A stretch of DNA of 64,000 bases from Pseudomonas saponiphila (GCF_900105185.1 NZ_FNTJ01000001.1:3120501-3184500), one strand, 5' to 3'; positions 21,584 through 31,888 are shown, counted from the stretch's first letter. Numbers and translations are program-made. Notes: generated by a model from the sequence alone, not told the origin.

Positions 21584-22357
21584 TCAGTGGCCCGAGAACT
21601 GCGCCGGGCGTTTTTCCTGGAATGCGGCGATGCCTTCCTCGCGGTCGCGGGTGCCGGCCAGCACGGTAAAGGCATGGCGTTCCAGGCGCAGGCCGCTGGC
21701 CAGGTCGGTGTCCATGGCCTTGAGCAGTGCTTCCTTGGCCAGGCGCAGCGCCAGTGGCGCCTTGCCGGCGATCAGGCGGGCCAGTTGCAGGGCGCGCTCG
21801 ACCACCAGCTCCGGCTGGGTGACTTCGCTCACCAGGCCGGCGCGCAGGGCATGCCGGGCATCTATGGCTTCGCCCGTGAGCACCATCTGCATGGCCAGGG
21901 ACTTGCCGACGGTGCGCGGCAGGCGCTGGGTGCCGCCGGCGCCGGGCATGATCCCGAGGTTGATTTCCGGTTGGCCGAAGCGCGCGTCCTCGCCCGCGAT
22001 GATGATGTCGGCGTGCATGGCCAGCTCGCAGCCGCCACCGAGAGCGAAGCCGTTGACCGCGGCAATCAGCGGTTTGCTGAAGCGGCGGATCTGTTCCCAG
22101 CTGGACTGGCGCGGATCGTTGAGGATGCCGGTCAGGTCGCGTTCGGCCATTTCCTTGAGGTCGGCACCGGCGGCGAACGCCTTGCGGTTGCCGGTCAGGA
22201 CCACGACCTGGGTGTGCGGGTCGGCCTCGGCTTCTGCCAGGGCTTGCGCCAGCTCCGCCAGCAGGGCGGTGGTCAGGGCGTTGAGGGCTTGCGGACGTTG
22301 CAGGGTGATCAGGCGAACACCGCCGCCCAGGGTTTCGACTGCAAGGTGTTGAGGCAT
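21584..22357 (-). CDS. paaF: 2,3-dehydroadipyl-CoA hydratase PaaF
   Basis: Crotonase-family enoyl-CoA hydratase acting on 2,3-dehydroadipyl-CoA. The 257 residues show GNRKAFAAGADLKEMAERD and NGFALGGGCELAMHADIIIAGEDARFGQPEINLGIMPGAGGTQRLPR, with both acidic catalytic residues (Glu in the GCEL region and in the PEINLG region). AGGAGG precedes the ATG. It is the first gene of paaFGHIJK; the promoter and operator lie 75-105 bp upstream. Confidence 0.92.
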   Translation of the reverse strand: MPQHLAVETLGGGVRLITLQRPQALNALTTALLAELAQALAEAEADPHTQVVVLTGNRKAFAAGADLKEMAERDLTGILNDPRQSSWEQIRRFSKPLIAAVNGFALGGGCELAMHADIIIAGEDARFGQPEINLGIMPGAGGTQRLPRTVGKSLAMQMVLTGEAIDARHALRAGLVSEVTQPELVVERALQLARLIAGKAPLALRLAKEALLKAMDTDLASGLRLERHAFTVLAGTRDREEGIAAFQEKRPAQFSGH

Positions 22358-22431
22358 GGTGAACCTCCTCGGGAGGTTGCGGCCGGTTGCCGGCTCGATT
22401 GTTGGATCGGCTGGGGAGCCGGTTTTGGCCG

Positions 22432-22462
22432 AGTATATCGTAAATGTGATACATAAAATCAA
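22432..22462 (-). promoter_or_regulatory. Candidate sigma-70 promoter of paaFGHIJK
   Basis: On the minus strand TTGATT (22462-22457) and TATACT (22437-22432) flank a 19-nt spacer. Both boxes match well (4 and 5 of 6) but the spacing is longer than ideal. The PaaX-like word lies in the spacer, as at paaA. Confidence 0.5.
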
Positions 22463-22487
22463 TAGTGATTAGATTTAATGTGTCTCA
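22445..22487. promoter_or_regulatory. Putative PaaX operator at the paaF promoter
   Basis: TGTGATACATAAA at 22445-22457 differs by one base from the paaA-promoter site. An imperfect inverted partner, TTTAATGTGTCTCA, lies downstream at 22474-22487. The rest of the 22488-22739 spacer toward paaY contains one REP arm and no other recognised signal. Confidence 0.55.
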
Positions 22488-22681
22488 TTGTTTTCCGAGG
22501 ATGGGGTGTGATTGGGCAGAAGGGCTGGCTTGATCAGGCGATGGATGAAGGCTGCGCTGTTATCCGTATGTAGCGTGCTGGCCAGCCACGGCTTCTTGTG
22601 TGCTGAGAATGATCTGATACAGAATGCCGGCGCTGTTGGTTTGTAATGGGCTTGATCGCGTCGCGCTGTTGCGCTGCCGCA

Positions 22682-22704
22682 TTCGCCGGCAAGCCGGCTC
22701 CTAC
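22682..22704. repeat. Single REP element
   Basis: TTCGCCGGCAAGCCGGCTCC followed by TAC is one arm of the same REP family found elsewhere in the window. It lies 35 bp before the paaY start. Confidence 0.75.
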
Positions 22705-22739
22705 AACGATGGTCTTTGAGTGTTTGGCGGGGGGAGAGC

Positions 22740-23333
22740 ATGACGTGTTACAGCCTCGATGGATTGACTCCAGTGGTCGATCCCAGTGCTTATGTACACC
22801 CTTCGGCGGTGCTGATCGGTGATGTGATCGTCGGTCCGCACTGTTATGTCGGTCCGCTGGCCAGCCTGCGGGGGGACTTCGGGCGGATCATCCTCGAAGA
22901 GGGCGCCAACCTGCAGGACACCTGTGTCATGCACGGCTTTCCCGAGAGCGATACGGTGGTCGAGCGCAACGGCCATATCGGCCATGGCGCGGTGCTGCAT
23001 GGCTGCCGGATCGGTGCCGATGCGCTGGTGGGCATGAACGCGGTGGTGATGGACAACGCGGTTATCGCGGCGCGATCTTTCGTTTCGGCGGCGGCTTTCG
23101 TCAAGGCCGGCTTTGTCTGTGAGCCGCAGTCGCTGGTGATGGGCGCGCCGGCTCGGGTCACGCGGACCTTGAGTGATCAGGAGGTGGCCTGGAAACAGGC
23201 CGGCACCCGTGAATATCAACACCTGACCCGACGCTGCCTGGCACAGATGCAGGTCTGTGAGCCACTGCCGCAGGTGGAGCCTGACCGGCCACGCTTTGCC
23301 GGTAGCCAGGTGCGTCCCAAGCACAGTCTTTGA
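22740..23333 (+). CDS. paaY: Phenylacetate pathway thioesterase PaaY
   Basis: Left-handed beta-helix protein of the gamma-carbonic-anhydrase-like group. PaaY hydrolyses dead-end CoA thioesters of the paa pathway, complementing PaaI. The 197 residues contain hexapeptide repeats ([20 protein letters not shown]) and the zinc histidines in [28 protein letters not shown]. The ATG follows GGGGAGA. It is transcribed away from paaF and is followed after 82 bp by paaX with no terminator seen between, so the two are probably an operon. Confidence 0.9.
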   Translation: MTCYSLDGLTPVVDPSAYVHPSAVLIGDVIVGPHCYVGPLASLRGDFGRIILEEGANLQDTCVMHGFPESDTVVERNGHIGHGAVLHGCRIGADALVGMNAVVMDNAVIAARSFVSAAAFVKAGFVCEPQSLVMGAPARVTRTLSDQEVAWKQAGTREYQHLTRRCLAQMQVCEPLPQVEPDRPRFAGSQVRPKHSL

Positions 23334-23415
23334 GGCCAAGCGCGGCAATCACCAGCTCGGGCCGCTGCTGGCCGTTGAAACCCGCTATATTTCTTCCTTT
23401 TTGTCCGGTACGTCC

Positions 23416-24339
23416 ATGTCGTCCCTCGCGCCACTGAATCATCTGATCAAACGCTTTCAGGAACAGACCCCGATCCGCGCCAGCTCGCTGATCATCACCT
23501 TGTACGGCGATGCCATCGAGCCCCATGGCGGCACGGTCTGGCTGGGTAGCCTGATCCAACTGCTGGAACCCATGGGGATCAACGAGCGACTGATCCGCAC
23601 CTCGATCTTCCGTTTGAGCAAGGAGGGCTGGCTGAGCGCCGAAAAGGTCGGGCGGCGCAGCTACTACAGCCTGACCCTCAGCGGCCGCCGGCGTTTCGAC
23701 AAGGCCTTCAAGCGGGTGTACAGCGCTGCTGTGCCGGCTTGGGACGGCTCCTGGTGCCTGGTGATGCTCTCGCAGTTGCAACCGGAGTTGCGCAAGCAGG
23801 TGCGGGAGGAGTTGGAATGGCAAGGATTCGCCGCGATGTCGCCGCTGTTGCTGGCCTGCCCGCGCAGCGATCGCGCCGACGTCAATGCCACCTTGCAGGA
23901 ACTGGGCGCCCTGGAAGACACCATTGTCTTCAGCACCACGGCCGAGGATGTCCTGGGTTCCAGGGCCCTGCGCCTGCAGGTGCGCGAGAGTTGGAACATC
24001 GATGAGCTGGCGGCGCATTACAGCGAGTTCATCCAGTTGTTCCGCCCGCTATGGCAGGCCCTGCGGGAGCAGGAGCAACTGCAGCCGGAGGACTGTTTCC
24101 TGGCCCGTCTGCTGCTGATCCACGAGTACCGCAAGCTGTTGCTGCGTGATCCGCAGTTGCCGGACGAGCTGCTTCCCGGGGACTGGGAGGGCCGGGCGGC
24201 GCGCCAGCTGTGCCGCAATATCTATCGCCTGATCCAGGCCCGGGCCGAGCAATGGCTGGCCAGCGCCCTGGAAAACGCCGACGGCCCGCTGCCGGATGTC
24301 GGCGAGAGCTACTACCGGCGTTTTGGCGGACTGCTCTAG
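23416..24339 (+). CDS. paaX: Phenylacetyl-CoA-responsive repressor PaaX
   Basis: Transcriptional repressor of paa operons; phenylacetyl-CoA releases it from DNA. The 307 residues are the normal size. The N-terminal winged helix reads IRASSLIITLYGDAIEPHGG..GSLIQLLEPMGINERLIRTSIFRLSKEGWL, then GRRSYYSLT, followed by the PaaX central and C-terminal domains ending YRRFGG. The ATG has only a weak ribosome site. The longer open frame to 23257 overlaps paaY and is not used. Confidence 0.93.
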   Translation: MSSLAPLNHLIKRFQEQTPIRASSLIITLYGDAIEPHGGTVWLGSLIQLLEPMGINERLIRTSIFRLSKEGWLSAEKVGRRSYYSLTLSGRRRFDKAFKRVYSAAVPAWDGSWCLVMLSQLQPELRKQVREELEWQGFAAMSPLLLACPRSDRADVNATLQELGALEDTIVFSTTAEDVLGSRALRLQVRESWNIDELAAHYSEFIQLFRPLWQALREQEQLQPEDCFLARLLLIHEYRKLLLRDPQLPDELLPGDWEGRAARQLCRNIYRLIQARAEQWLASALENADGPLPDVGESYYRRFGGLL

Positions 24340-24551
24340 GCGCAAGCTTTGTTGATCGGGCCGGTCAGTCTCGGCGATCCGTTGATGGGGCGGATGGTTG
24401 CGCGGCAAAGGCGCCTAAAGTGCGCTGGCTAGTTGCCAGAAACAGGGTTGGCGGCGTGCTGTTCATAACAGCAGAAACAACCAGCGGCTGAGCGCGTAAG
24501 TTGTCGAGGAGGGAGAGATAGATAGCGTGCTTAGTTGTTTGTCTTGAATAA

Positions 24552-24576
24552 CGGATCACCCCTTGGGGTGATCCGT
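24552..24576. terminator. Strong hairpin downstream of the 88-residue gene
   Basis: CGGATCACCCC-TT-GGGGTGATCCG is a perfect 11-bp stem located just past the stop at 24589 on the minus strand. The following tract is only moderately T-rich, so the efficiency is uncertain. It may work in both directions, ending paaYX on the plus strand. Confidence 0.6.
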
Positions 24577-24588
24577 TAACAGCACCGC

Positions 24589-24855
24589 TTACTTGGGCAT
24601 GGCCCAGGACTGCAAGATATAACCTTCCTGGCTCAGTTCAGCCCGGGCCTGCTTGAGCAGGTCTTCGAGCTGGGCCGGATCGGAGTAGGCGCTGGTGGGG
24701 ATGCGGGTCTGGCCGATACGGGTGCTGGTACGGTCGACGACGGTCAGGCTCAGTTCGCCGTTCCCGTCCTGTGGGGCCCAGGCCACGCATTGAAAAGGCT
24801 TGAATGCGCGGTCGGCGATCAACAGTGCTTCGTTTCTACGGAGCGGGGCGTTCAT
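24589..24855 (-). CDS. Conserved hypothetical protein
   Basis: An 88-residue soluble protein starting MNAPLRRNEALLIADRAFKPFQCVAWAPQDGNGELSLTVVDR and ending ..LSQEGYILQSWAMPK. No signal peptide, membrane segment or known motif is seen. The start used has GAGAAG upstream; an in-frame ATG eight codons earlier has none. It stands alone between paaX and the sigma-54 regulator, divergent from the latter. Confidence 0.65.
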   Translation of the reverse strand: MNAPLRRNEALLIADRAFKPFQCVAWAPQDGNGELSLTVVDRTSTRIGQTRIPTSAYSDPAQLEDLLKQARAELSQEGYILQSWAMPK

Positions 24856-24879
24856 GGGGTCTTCTCTCAGTGTGCCCAA

Positions 24880-25209
24880 TCAGATGATGTGCCGTCGGTT
24901 GGGCTTACCGTTCGGCTGGTTATGTGTACTGATGCACTGAGGTGGGGATCGGGTCACACGGAAAAACAAGTTTTTACAACTTTCGTGCTGCACGCTTGTG
25001 TGCGGGCCATTAGTTGCGGCGCTTTTAAAAAACTACTGCAACAATCAGTCGCTCGCAGAGCCAGTTCGCCGACGTCTTAGTTCTTTTGGTAATCAAGGCT
25101 ATAAGCAATCGATACATTTGCTCGTCAAGTTCTTGCTAATGTTACAGCCAGGTTTCCCAAACCACTGTTTCTAATAACTTTTTCGAACTTTTGGCGTCAA
25201 GGAATGCTC
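24880..25209. other. Divergent intergenic region, no gene
   Basis: About 330 bp separate the 88-residue gene from the sigma-54 regulator. The right half (25077-25200) is markedly AT-rich for this genome and probably holds the regulator promoter. I see no clear sigma-54 box and no small gene here. Confidence 0.5.
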
Positions 25210-26535
<1,326 letters not shown>

Positions 26536-26546
26536 GGCGAAAAACG

Positions 26547-26586
26547 CCAAGGCCCGCAGCGATCGGACAATCGCGGCGGGCCTTGG
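26547..26586. terminator. Bidirectional terminator between the regulator and fapF
   Basis: CCAAGGCCCGC and GCGGGCCTTGG form an 11-bp stem, with an inner GCGAT/ATCGC stem. TTGTT follows on the plus strand. It lies between two convergent genes and can serve both. Confidence 0.8.
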
Positions 26587-26601
26587 TTGTTAGCGGGTGG
26601 A

Positions 26602-27903
26602 TCAGAAGTAGTAGGGGAATTTCAGGCTGAAGGTGAAGTCCGGTGCGTCCTGGGTCATGCCCAGGGACAGGTTGGGCACGACGGTCAGGTGCTCGGTGGC
26701 GGCAATGGTCATGCCGACGTTGAAGTAGGCGGCGTTGGCGTCGCTCGATTGCACCGTTTGCCAGTCCTGGCCGGTGTACTTGATCTTGCTCTTCTTCTGG
26801 ATCTGATCCGACACCGAGAACGCCATGCTCATCTTTTCGTTGAGAGCGAAGGCTACACCGGCGCCAATCTGGAAGCTGTCGCCCAATTGCACCTTGCCGG
26901 GGATCTTCTGCCCGGCATTGGAGCTGATGTCGCCGAACGATTCTTCCAGGTTGTGGGTGTAGGACAGGCTACCGAACAGCACCGCCGGGTCGAAGGTCTT
27001 GACCAGCGAGATCCCGGGGGTCACCGACCAGACACCATTACCGGTCGGCAGGCTTTCAGGCACGACCAGGTTGTTGTTGCCAGGGTCCGGATTGGTGAAC
27101 TTGATGCCGAAAGGGTCCTTGCCGGTGGGCGCCTTGACCCGCAGGCTGACCACGGCGTCGGGCAGGGAGTCGGACTCGTCGAGGAACTTGTAGGCCACCC
27201 CGACGTTGACGTCACCCAGGGTCGGATCGCGAGTGACGGTGCTTTCCGAGATGGATTGGCTGCTGCCGCCGTTGGCGCCGCCCGACTGGTAAGTCGATTC
27301 GCGATAGACAACCGGCGCGTTTATATCGAATTGCCAGCGGTTGTCCAGGTTGTAGCGGGCGGTCAGGTCGAGGGTCCAGGTGTCGGACTTGATCCGGTCC
27401 AGGTTGACGGTGCCCAGCAGGATCGAGTCCAGTGCCAGAAAACCGTTGAGGGTCAGCTGGCGGGTGTCGTAGCGGGCGTAGCTGAGGCCCGTTTCAACGC
27501 TGAACTTGCCTCCGCCGAAGAAGCCGCTGGCCTCGTCGTAGAGGTTGGTCACGCTCTGCGCCGGCGTCGAGTCATCCTTGAGTGACTGGCCATAGCTCGC
27601 GCCCCCCGCTGCGCCCCCTGACGCTGCTGCGGCGCCTCTGCCAGCCACCTGCTGGTTGCCCTTGAGGTCGGCGGGTGATTTGGCCAGGCGCTTGGGCGGC
27701 GGCGCCGCGGGTTGGTCTTCGACTTGGCGTACCCTTTGTTCCAATACTGCCAGCGCCTTCTGCTGCACTTCGTAACGTTGCTTCAGCTCCAGAAGTTCCT
27801 GTTTCAGGGTCTCTACGTCCGCATCAGGCGCCGCCTGCAAGGCCGCCGCCGGAAATAGAGTGCTCAAACATACAACTGCGCGCAGTGAAACCGATCGATA
27901 CAT
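26602..27903 (-). CDS. fapF: Functional amyloid secretion channel FapF
   Basis: Outer-membrane beta-barrel, trimeric in studied homologues, that exports the Fap amyloid subunits. The 433 residues have a signal peptide ([24 protein letters not shown]), a coiled coil of about 35 residues ([30 protein letters not shown]), a Gly/Ala-rich linker, and a barrel domain ending in the outer-membrane signature FSLKFPYYF. The start at 27903 begins the signal peptide; the frame open to 27954 only adds non-conserved residues overlapping fapE. It is last in fapABCDEF. Confidence 0.93.
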   Translation of the reverse strand: MYRSVSLRAVVCLSTLFPAAALQAAPDADVETLKQELLELKQRYEVQQKALAVLEQRVRQVEDQPAAPPPKRLAKSPADLKGNQQVAGRGAAAASGGAAGGASYGQSLKDDSTPAQSVTNLYDEASGFFGGGKFSVETGLSYARYDTRQLTLNGFLALDSILLGTVNLDRIKSDTWTLDLTARYNLDNRWQFDINAPVVYRESTYQSGGANGGSSQSISESTVTRDPTLGDVNVGVAYKFLDESDSLPDAVVSLRVKAPTGKDPFGIKFTNPDPGNNNLVVPESLPTGNGVWSVTPGISLVKTFDPAVLFGSLSYTHNLEESFGDISSNAGQKIPGKVQLGDSFQIGAGVAFALNEKMSMAFSVSDQIQKKSKIKYTGQDWQTVQSSDANAAYFNVGMTIAATEHLTVVPNLSLGMTQDAPDFTFSLKFPYYF

Positions 27904-27950
27904 GAAATAAACCGTCCCTTGTGAACCCCAATGGTCGAAAAAAGCGTAGT

Positions 27951-28691
27951 TCAAAATTTCAGATTGCGTAGTCCGTTTAGGGTGGTCAGGTTGCAGTCCA
28001 GTGCCCCTTTGCTGGGGCCGTTGTTTTGCAGGACTATGTTGAGCTGGGTCAGGTTGCTGACCAGGTTGCTGTTGCCTAGCAGCCGGGTGTTCTGCAGGAC
28101 GTTGCCCTGGCCCACCTGCTGCAAGGTTCCGCCCTGATTGGCGCTGGCCAGAATGGCCATCTGGATCCCGCCGTTGATCGCCGACACCGAGACGCTGCCG
28201 GCGGCATTGCTGCCGGTGATGGTCTGGCCGCTGAGCAGGGCCTGGCCAGGGTTGCTGCTCAGGCCGGGCGCCTGGTTGGCCTCGCTGACATTGATGCTGA
28301 CGTTGTTGTAGGCGCTGTTGCCGTCGCCGGCGGCACGCACCACCTGGGTCACGCCCTGGCCGGTACCCAGGCCGGAGCCACCGATCACGTTGCCGCTGCC
28401 TTGGGCAGGAGTGCTGCCGTTACCGGCCTGGTTGATGGTGGTGACGTAGAACTGCGGGGTGACGGTGGACTGCTGAATCTGCAGGGTACTGGTGGCGCCG
28501 ATCAGGTCGCCGCTGGCGTTGCGCCAGGTACTGCTCATGACGATGCCGAAACTGATGATGCGTCCCGGCATTACATAACGCCCGCGCATTTGCGAGAGTT
28601 CCTGGTCCTGCACTTCGATGGGCTTGAAACCAGCATGGGCTGGAAGCGCTGCTGCCAGACAGGCCGCAGCCAGCCAGTATGTAGTCTTCAT
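27951..28691 (-). CDS. fapE: Functional amyloid component FapE
   Basis: A 246-residue secreted protein with signal peptide [20 protein letters not shown]. The rest is rich in Gly, Ser, Asn and Gln, with short motifs ([21 protein letters not shown]) that resemble curlin-like or Fap repeats, and ends NGLRNLKF. FapE is a minor fibre-associated or export component in the Fap system; its exact role is not settled. It is 50 nt after fapD and 47 nt before fapF. Confidence 0.92.
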   Translation of the reverse strand: MKTTYWLAAACLAAALPAHAGFKPIEVQDQELSQMRGRYVMPGRIISFGIVMSSTWRNASGDLIGATSTLQIQQSTVTPQFYVTTINQAGNGSTPAQGSGNVIGGSGLGTGQGVTQVVRAAGDGNSAYNNVSINVSEANQAPGLSSNPGQALLSGQTITGSNAAGSVSVSAINGGIQMAILASANQGGTLQQVGQGNVLQNTRLLGNSNLVSNLTQLNIVLQNNGPSKGALDCNLTTLNGLRNLKF

Positions 28692-28741
28692 CTGCTGCTC
28701 CCGGAGCGTCCTGCCCCCCGTTTTAGCGTGGCGCGCTCCTT

Positions 28742-29422
28742 TTAGAAGAAGTCGCTCTGGATGAAACCGAAATCCATCAGTTCCGCGTCTTTGACTGGAT
28801 AGAAAGTATCGAGCTTGTTTTTCGCGGTCAGCGGGGCGGGCGGGTCGAGCAAGGCATTGGTCTTGTCATAGCCCGGGCCGATGATGGCAAAGACGATGCC
28901 GTTCCAGCCCTTGACGAAGTCTTCATGGGTGTAGCGTTTGTGACCCAGTACCGGATCACCGATGTAGACCCAGTCTTTCTGGGCCCGCTGCATCACCACG
29001 AAGTGTTTGTAGCCGCGAATTTCCATCAATACGATCACCGGGATGGTCACTGCCTCGAGCTTTTCCGGAGGAATCCGGTAGCCCCTGGCGCGCATGCCGA
29101 TGCTTTCCGCATAGCGTTTCATGTCAAGCATCGAGAAGCCCTGAGTCTGGACCAGCTTCTGGTCCGAATTCATCAGCATGCCCTTGATCACTTGTTCCTC
29201 GTTGACGTCCAGCCAGTAGGCCTGGCGCAGGATGGTTGCCAGCGCTGCGGCACCGCAGCTGAAGTCGGTCTTCTGTTCGACGATGTCGCTGAATTTGCGC
29301 TCACGCACGCTCTGCACTTGCTTGAAGATCAGGCCGCCGCCCGCGAGCCCGGCCACGGCCATCTGCGCGGAGTACACGGGGCCGCATAGGCTCAACAGTA
29401 GAATGATGATCGCAGTACGCAT
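28742..29422 (-). CDS. fapD: Fap-associated C39-type cysteine protease FapD
   Basis: A 226-residue exported protease (signal MRTAIIILLLSLCGPVYSA) of peptidase family C39. The catalytic triad is visible as Cys 56 in KTDFSCGAAALATIL, His 140 in GYKHFVVM and Asp 156 in YIGDPVLG. FapD is required for fibre formation in studied pseudomonads, presumably processing Fap components before or during export through FapF. It follows the fapC terminator. Confidence 0.93.
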   Translation of the reverse strand: MRTAIIILLLSLCGPVYSAQMAVAGLAGGGLIFKQVQSVRERKFSDIVEQKTDFSCGAAALATILRQAYWLDVNEEQVIKGMLMNSDQKLVQTQGFSMLDMKRYAESIGMRARGYRIPPEKLEAVTIPVIVLMEIRGYKHFVVMQRAQKDWVYIGDPVLGHKRYTHEDFVKGWNGIVFAIIGPGYDKTNALLDPPAPLTAKNKLDTFYPVKDAELMDFGFIQSDFF

Positions 29423-29449
29423 GATCGTTACGCCTGGTGAGACTGTGGA

Positions 29450-29471
29450 AAAGCCCCGTTTCCGGGGCTTT
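29450..29471 (-). terminator. Terminator between fapC and fapD
   Basis: AAAGCCCCG-GAAA-CGGGGCTTT followed by TCC on the minus strand gives a 9-bp stem with a T-rich end, 14 nt after the fapC stop and 28 nt before fapD. It probably causes partial termination, making fapC more abundant than fapDEF. Confidence 0.7.
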
Positions 29472-29485
29472 CGTTACGATCGCTA

Positions 29486-30475
29486 CTACATGCAGGCTTT
29501 GCAGCCGGCGGCGATGGACAGCGAGTTGCTTTGTTGGTTGCCCACACCAGCCGAGACGTTGGCGCCGCCGTTGCCGGAGAAGCCGTTCATCGAGTTGGTC
29601 ATGCTGGCGTTGTTGACCACTGGGTTTTTCCAGCCGTCTTTGGTCAGCACTTGCTGGGTCCAGAAGCCAGCCAGTTCGATGGTGCCTTGTTCCTTGAAGG
29701 TGAGTTTTTGATCGTCGTTGCCGTGGCCTTTGTTGTCGCCATAGCCATGGCCGCTGTGATCGTCGCCGCCTTCGATCTTGCCGCTGCCGGTGCCTTTGTA
29801 GGTGCCGGAGGCCACGAAGCCGCCAGTGAGGGTGTCTTTTTTGTAGGCTTGGACACCTTTGTTATCCACCACCAGGTTGGTGGAGGTTTGGTTGGCCGAG
29901 GCGGCGGCGGTGGCTACGCGACCACCGGACACAGCAATGGCCAGGTTGTTTTTCTGTTGGTTGAAGTCGCCGGCGGTGACGTTGACGCCGATGTTGCCGG
30001 AGCCGTTGTTGCCGGAGTTGTTCATCGAAGCGTTGTTTTGGGTCGACGAGTTTTTCACGTAGTTGTTGTTGTTGACCTGGGTGGCGCTGGAAGCGGCCAC
30101 GGCGCTGCCGAAGATGAAGCTTTCGTCAGCGGTTGCCAGGGCAGCGGCGTTGTCTTGTTGGTTGCCGTCGCCGGCGGCGACGTTGGCGCCCATGTTGCCG
30201 TTGGAGCTGTTCAGGGAGTTGTCCATCTTGGCGTTGTTGTTGGTGCCCTGATTTTTCACCACGTTGGTGTTGCTGTTCTGCACGTCGATCACTGCAGCAC
30301 CGGCCCCAGCGGTGATTTGCAGCAGAGTGTTGAGATCCGGACCTTGGTTGTGATCGCCATGGCCGTGGCCATGACCGCCGTTGTTACCATGTTCGTTACC
30401 ACCTGCCTGAGCTGCCATTGCCATGACAGCGGCCAGTGCGAAAACCAGTGGTTTGAGAGCCATTGTAGGTTTCAT
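29486..30475 (-). CDS. fapC: Major functional amyloid subunit FapC
   Basis: The main structural protein of Fap biofilm fibres. Of 329 residues, 1-24 are a signal peptide. Residues 25-43 form a His/Gly/Asn-rich segment (GGNEHGNNGGHGHGHGDH). Three imperfect Asn/Gln/Ser-rich repeats follow at about 76-113, 131-182 and 272-322, each with the core GxxGxNVxAGxxNQQxN. Linkers between them are short (~18) and long (~90, with a second His/Gly stretch at 238-252). The C-terminus has a CxxC (Cys 325, Cys 328). GGAGA precedes the ATG. It is third in fapA-F. Confidence 0.95.
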   Translation of the reverse strand: MKPTMALKPLVFALAAVMAMAAQAGGNEHGNNGGHGHGHGDHNQGPDLNTLLQITAGAGAAVIDVQNSNTNVVKNQGTNNNAKMDNSLNSSNGNMGANVAAGDGNQQDNAAALATADESFIFGSAVAASSATQVNNNNYVKNSSTQNNASMNNSGNNGSGNIGVNVTAGDFNQQKNNLAIAVSGGRVATAAASANQTSTNLVVDNKGVQAYKKDTLTGGFVASGTYKGTGSGKIEGGDDHSGHGYGDNKGHGNDDQKLTFKEQGTIELAGFWTQQVLTKDGWKNPVVNNASMTNSMNGFSGNGGANVSAGVGNQQSNSLSIAAGCKACM

Positions 30476-30538
30476 GGTGTTTCTCCGGTGCTTATTAGTT
30501 GGTTAAGTGTTGGTACTTTCTAATCGCACTACGACGGG

Positions 30539-31117
30539 TCAATCGGCGACCCGGATGCTCAGGGTGTTAGCCATGCGGTTCCCCACCCCGGCACTCTGGT
30601 TCACCTGAATCACCCCACGGCTGCCGGTGAAGGCCTGGTCGCTGGTAACGACCTGGCGGCTGCCTTGCTGAGGGTCAGATGCTCCCGAGCTTGGTAACAG
30701 CGCGACGTTCTGCTGGGAGAGCGCGCTGTCGTCGATGCTTTGCGGATTGGCACTGATGCTGATCCGCAAGGCATTGACCATCTGGTTGTTGGCCCCGGAC
30801 GACTGGTTGACACCCAGTGCGCCGTTGCCGTTGCTGAACGAGTGGCCGCCGATGGTGCTGCTGGCATTGACCGAGCGGTCGGCTGGCGTGGTGATCTTCT
30901 GGGTCACGCTGGTGCTGGCCTTGGCATTGGTGCCGATGGCGATGGCCCGCACGTTGGTCTGCTGTTGCTGGTCGCCGGCGGCCTGGTTGATGTTGAGGTT
31001 GCCGGTGTAGCCCGAGCCGGAATTGTTCAGGGTCGCGGTGTCCTGGACCTGGGTGGCGCTATCGGCCATGGCTGAAGTGCAGGCCAGCAGGGCGATAAAC
31101 AGCAGTGAGCGCTTCAT
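30539..31117 (-). CDS. fapB: Minor functional amyloid subunit FapB (nucleator)
   Basis: A 192-residue secreted protein thought to nucleate FapC polymerisation. The signal peptide is MKRSLLFIALLACTSAMA. Three repeats share the core GxxxxNQxxGxxNQxxNxLxI, at about residues 39-60, 99-120 and 168-189, with linkers between them. GGAGG precedes the ATG, which lies 1 nt after the fapA stop. Confidence 0.94.
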   Translation of the reverse strand: MKRSLLFIALLACTSAMADSATQVQDTATLNNSGSGYTGNLNINQAAGDQQQQTNVRAIAIGTNAKASTSVTQKITTPADRSVNASSTIGGHSFSNGNGALGVNQSSGANNQMVNALRISISANPQSIDDSALSQQNVALLPSSGASDPQQGSRQVVTSDQAFTGSRGVIQVNQSAGVGNRMANTLSIRVAD

Positions 31118-31118
31118 T

Positions 31119-31559
31119 TCAGCGGCCTCCGATGTTGCTCAACGGCGCCATGCCGGAATTGATGGAGCGGTTGATCGACCCGGAGATCGACGACCCGGAG
31201 CCGCCACCGTGGCCAGCGCTCATGCCGGGCAGGCCGTTGGGGTTGGTCACCACGTTGAGGCCGGCGACCCCGCTGCCACTGGGCATTACGACGCCGCGAA
31301 CCAGCGAGCCGCTGTTGATCCCGGCGAACTCGCTGTCGCTCATTTCGTTGTTGAGTGTGCCGGTGACCTGTCCCGACGGGTTGGCGTTGACCGTGGTCGG
31401 GTTGGGATCCAGATTCAGCGGACGACCGGCGGGGGTCGGGTGTACCTGGCGTTGCAGAACGATCTGGCCATTGCCTGCCGCCAGGACCGAGAGGCTGACC
31501 GCGCTGACGGCACAGCCGATCAACAGTAGGCGGGTGAAACGTTGCTTCAGAGTCCCCAC
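31119..31559 (-). CDS. fapA: Fap amyloid periplasmic chaperone-like protein FapA
   Basis: The first protein of the Fap operon, 146 residues, with an N-terminal signal segment (LLLIGCAVSAVSLSVLAAG) and a disordered Gly/Ser/Asn-rich body containing AGHGGGSGSSISGSINRSINSGM. FapA is proposed to influence subunit ratios and guard FapC in the periplasm. It starts at GTG with AAGGA 8 nt upstream. The sigma-54 promoter lies 54-70 bp upstream. Confidence 0.9.
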   Translation of the reverse strand: MGTLKQRFTRLLLIGCAVSAVSLSVLAAGNGQIVLQRQVHPTPAGRPLNLDPNPTTVNANPSGQVTGTLNNEMSDSEFAGINSGSLVRGVVMPSGSGVAGLNVVTNPNGLPGMSAGHGGGSGSSISGSINRSINSGMAPLSNIGGR

Positions 31560-31612
31560 GGCGGCATTCCTTCTTCTCGGTGCTGGCCCTAGTCAGCGTT
31601 GACAGGGAGAGA

Positions 31613-31628
31613 GCAGAAGCCGTGCCGC
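31613..31628 (-). promoter_or_regulatory. Sigma-54 promoter of fapA
   Basis: On the minus strand GGCACGGCTTCTGCT carries GG and GC separated by exactly 10 nt, the -24/-12 signature (consensus TGGCACG-N4-TTGC). The predicted start is near 31601, giving a leader of about 42 nt. A sigma-54 activator gene borders the operon, which supports the call. Confidence 0.65.
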
Positions 31629-31688
31629 TTTTGATTTGTCTTGCAGATTCAAGGACTTGGGAAAATCCCCCGGAAATTGCCCGCCTGA

Positions 31689-31708
31689 CTGTTTCATGCT
31701 TGAGACAG
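31689..31708. promoter_or_regulatory. Candidate upstream activator site for fap
   Basis: CTGTTTCA-TGCT-TGAGACAG is an imperfect palindrome (7 of 8 pairs) centred about 97 bp before the predicted fap start site, the usual distance for an enhancer-binding protein. No second copy was found by eye in 31560-31888, which otherwise holds no gene. Confidence 0.4.
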
Positions 31709-31888
31709 TTCGCCATAGCGGCCACTAGCCATAGCCTTGCAAATGCTCTGGAACAGGGGTTGCTGCGGGGGTGTATCAGTGACTTAACAGTTTTCCCGGC
31801 GCGCGACGCAGGCCCCGTAATTGGCGGCCTGATCTGCCGGGGAGTGTTTCAGAAATGGACACTCTGGCGCCCGGCCACTGTTGCAGGA

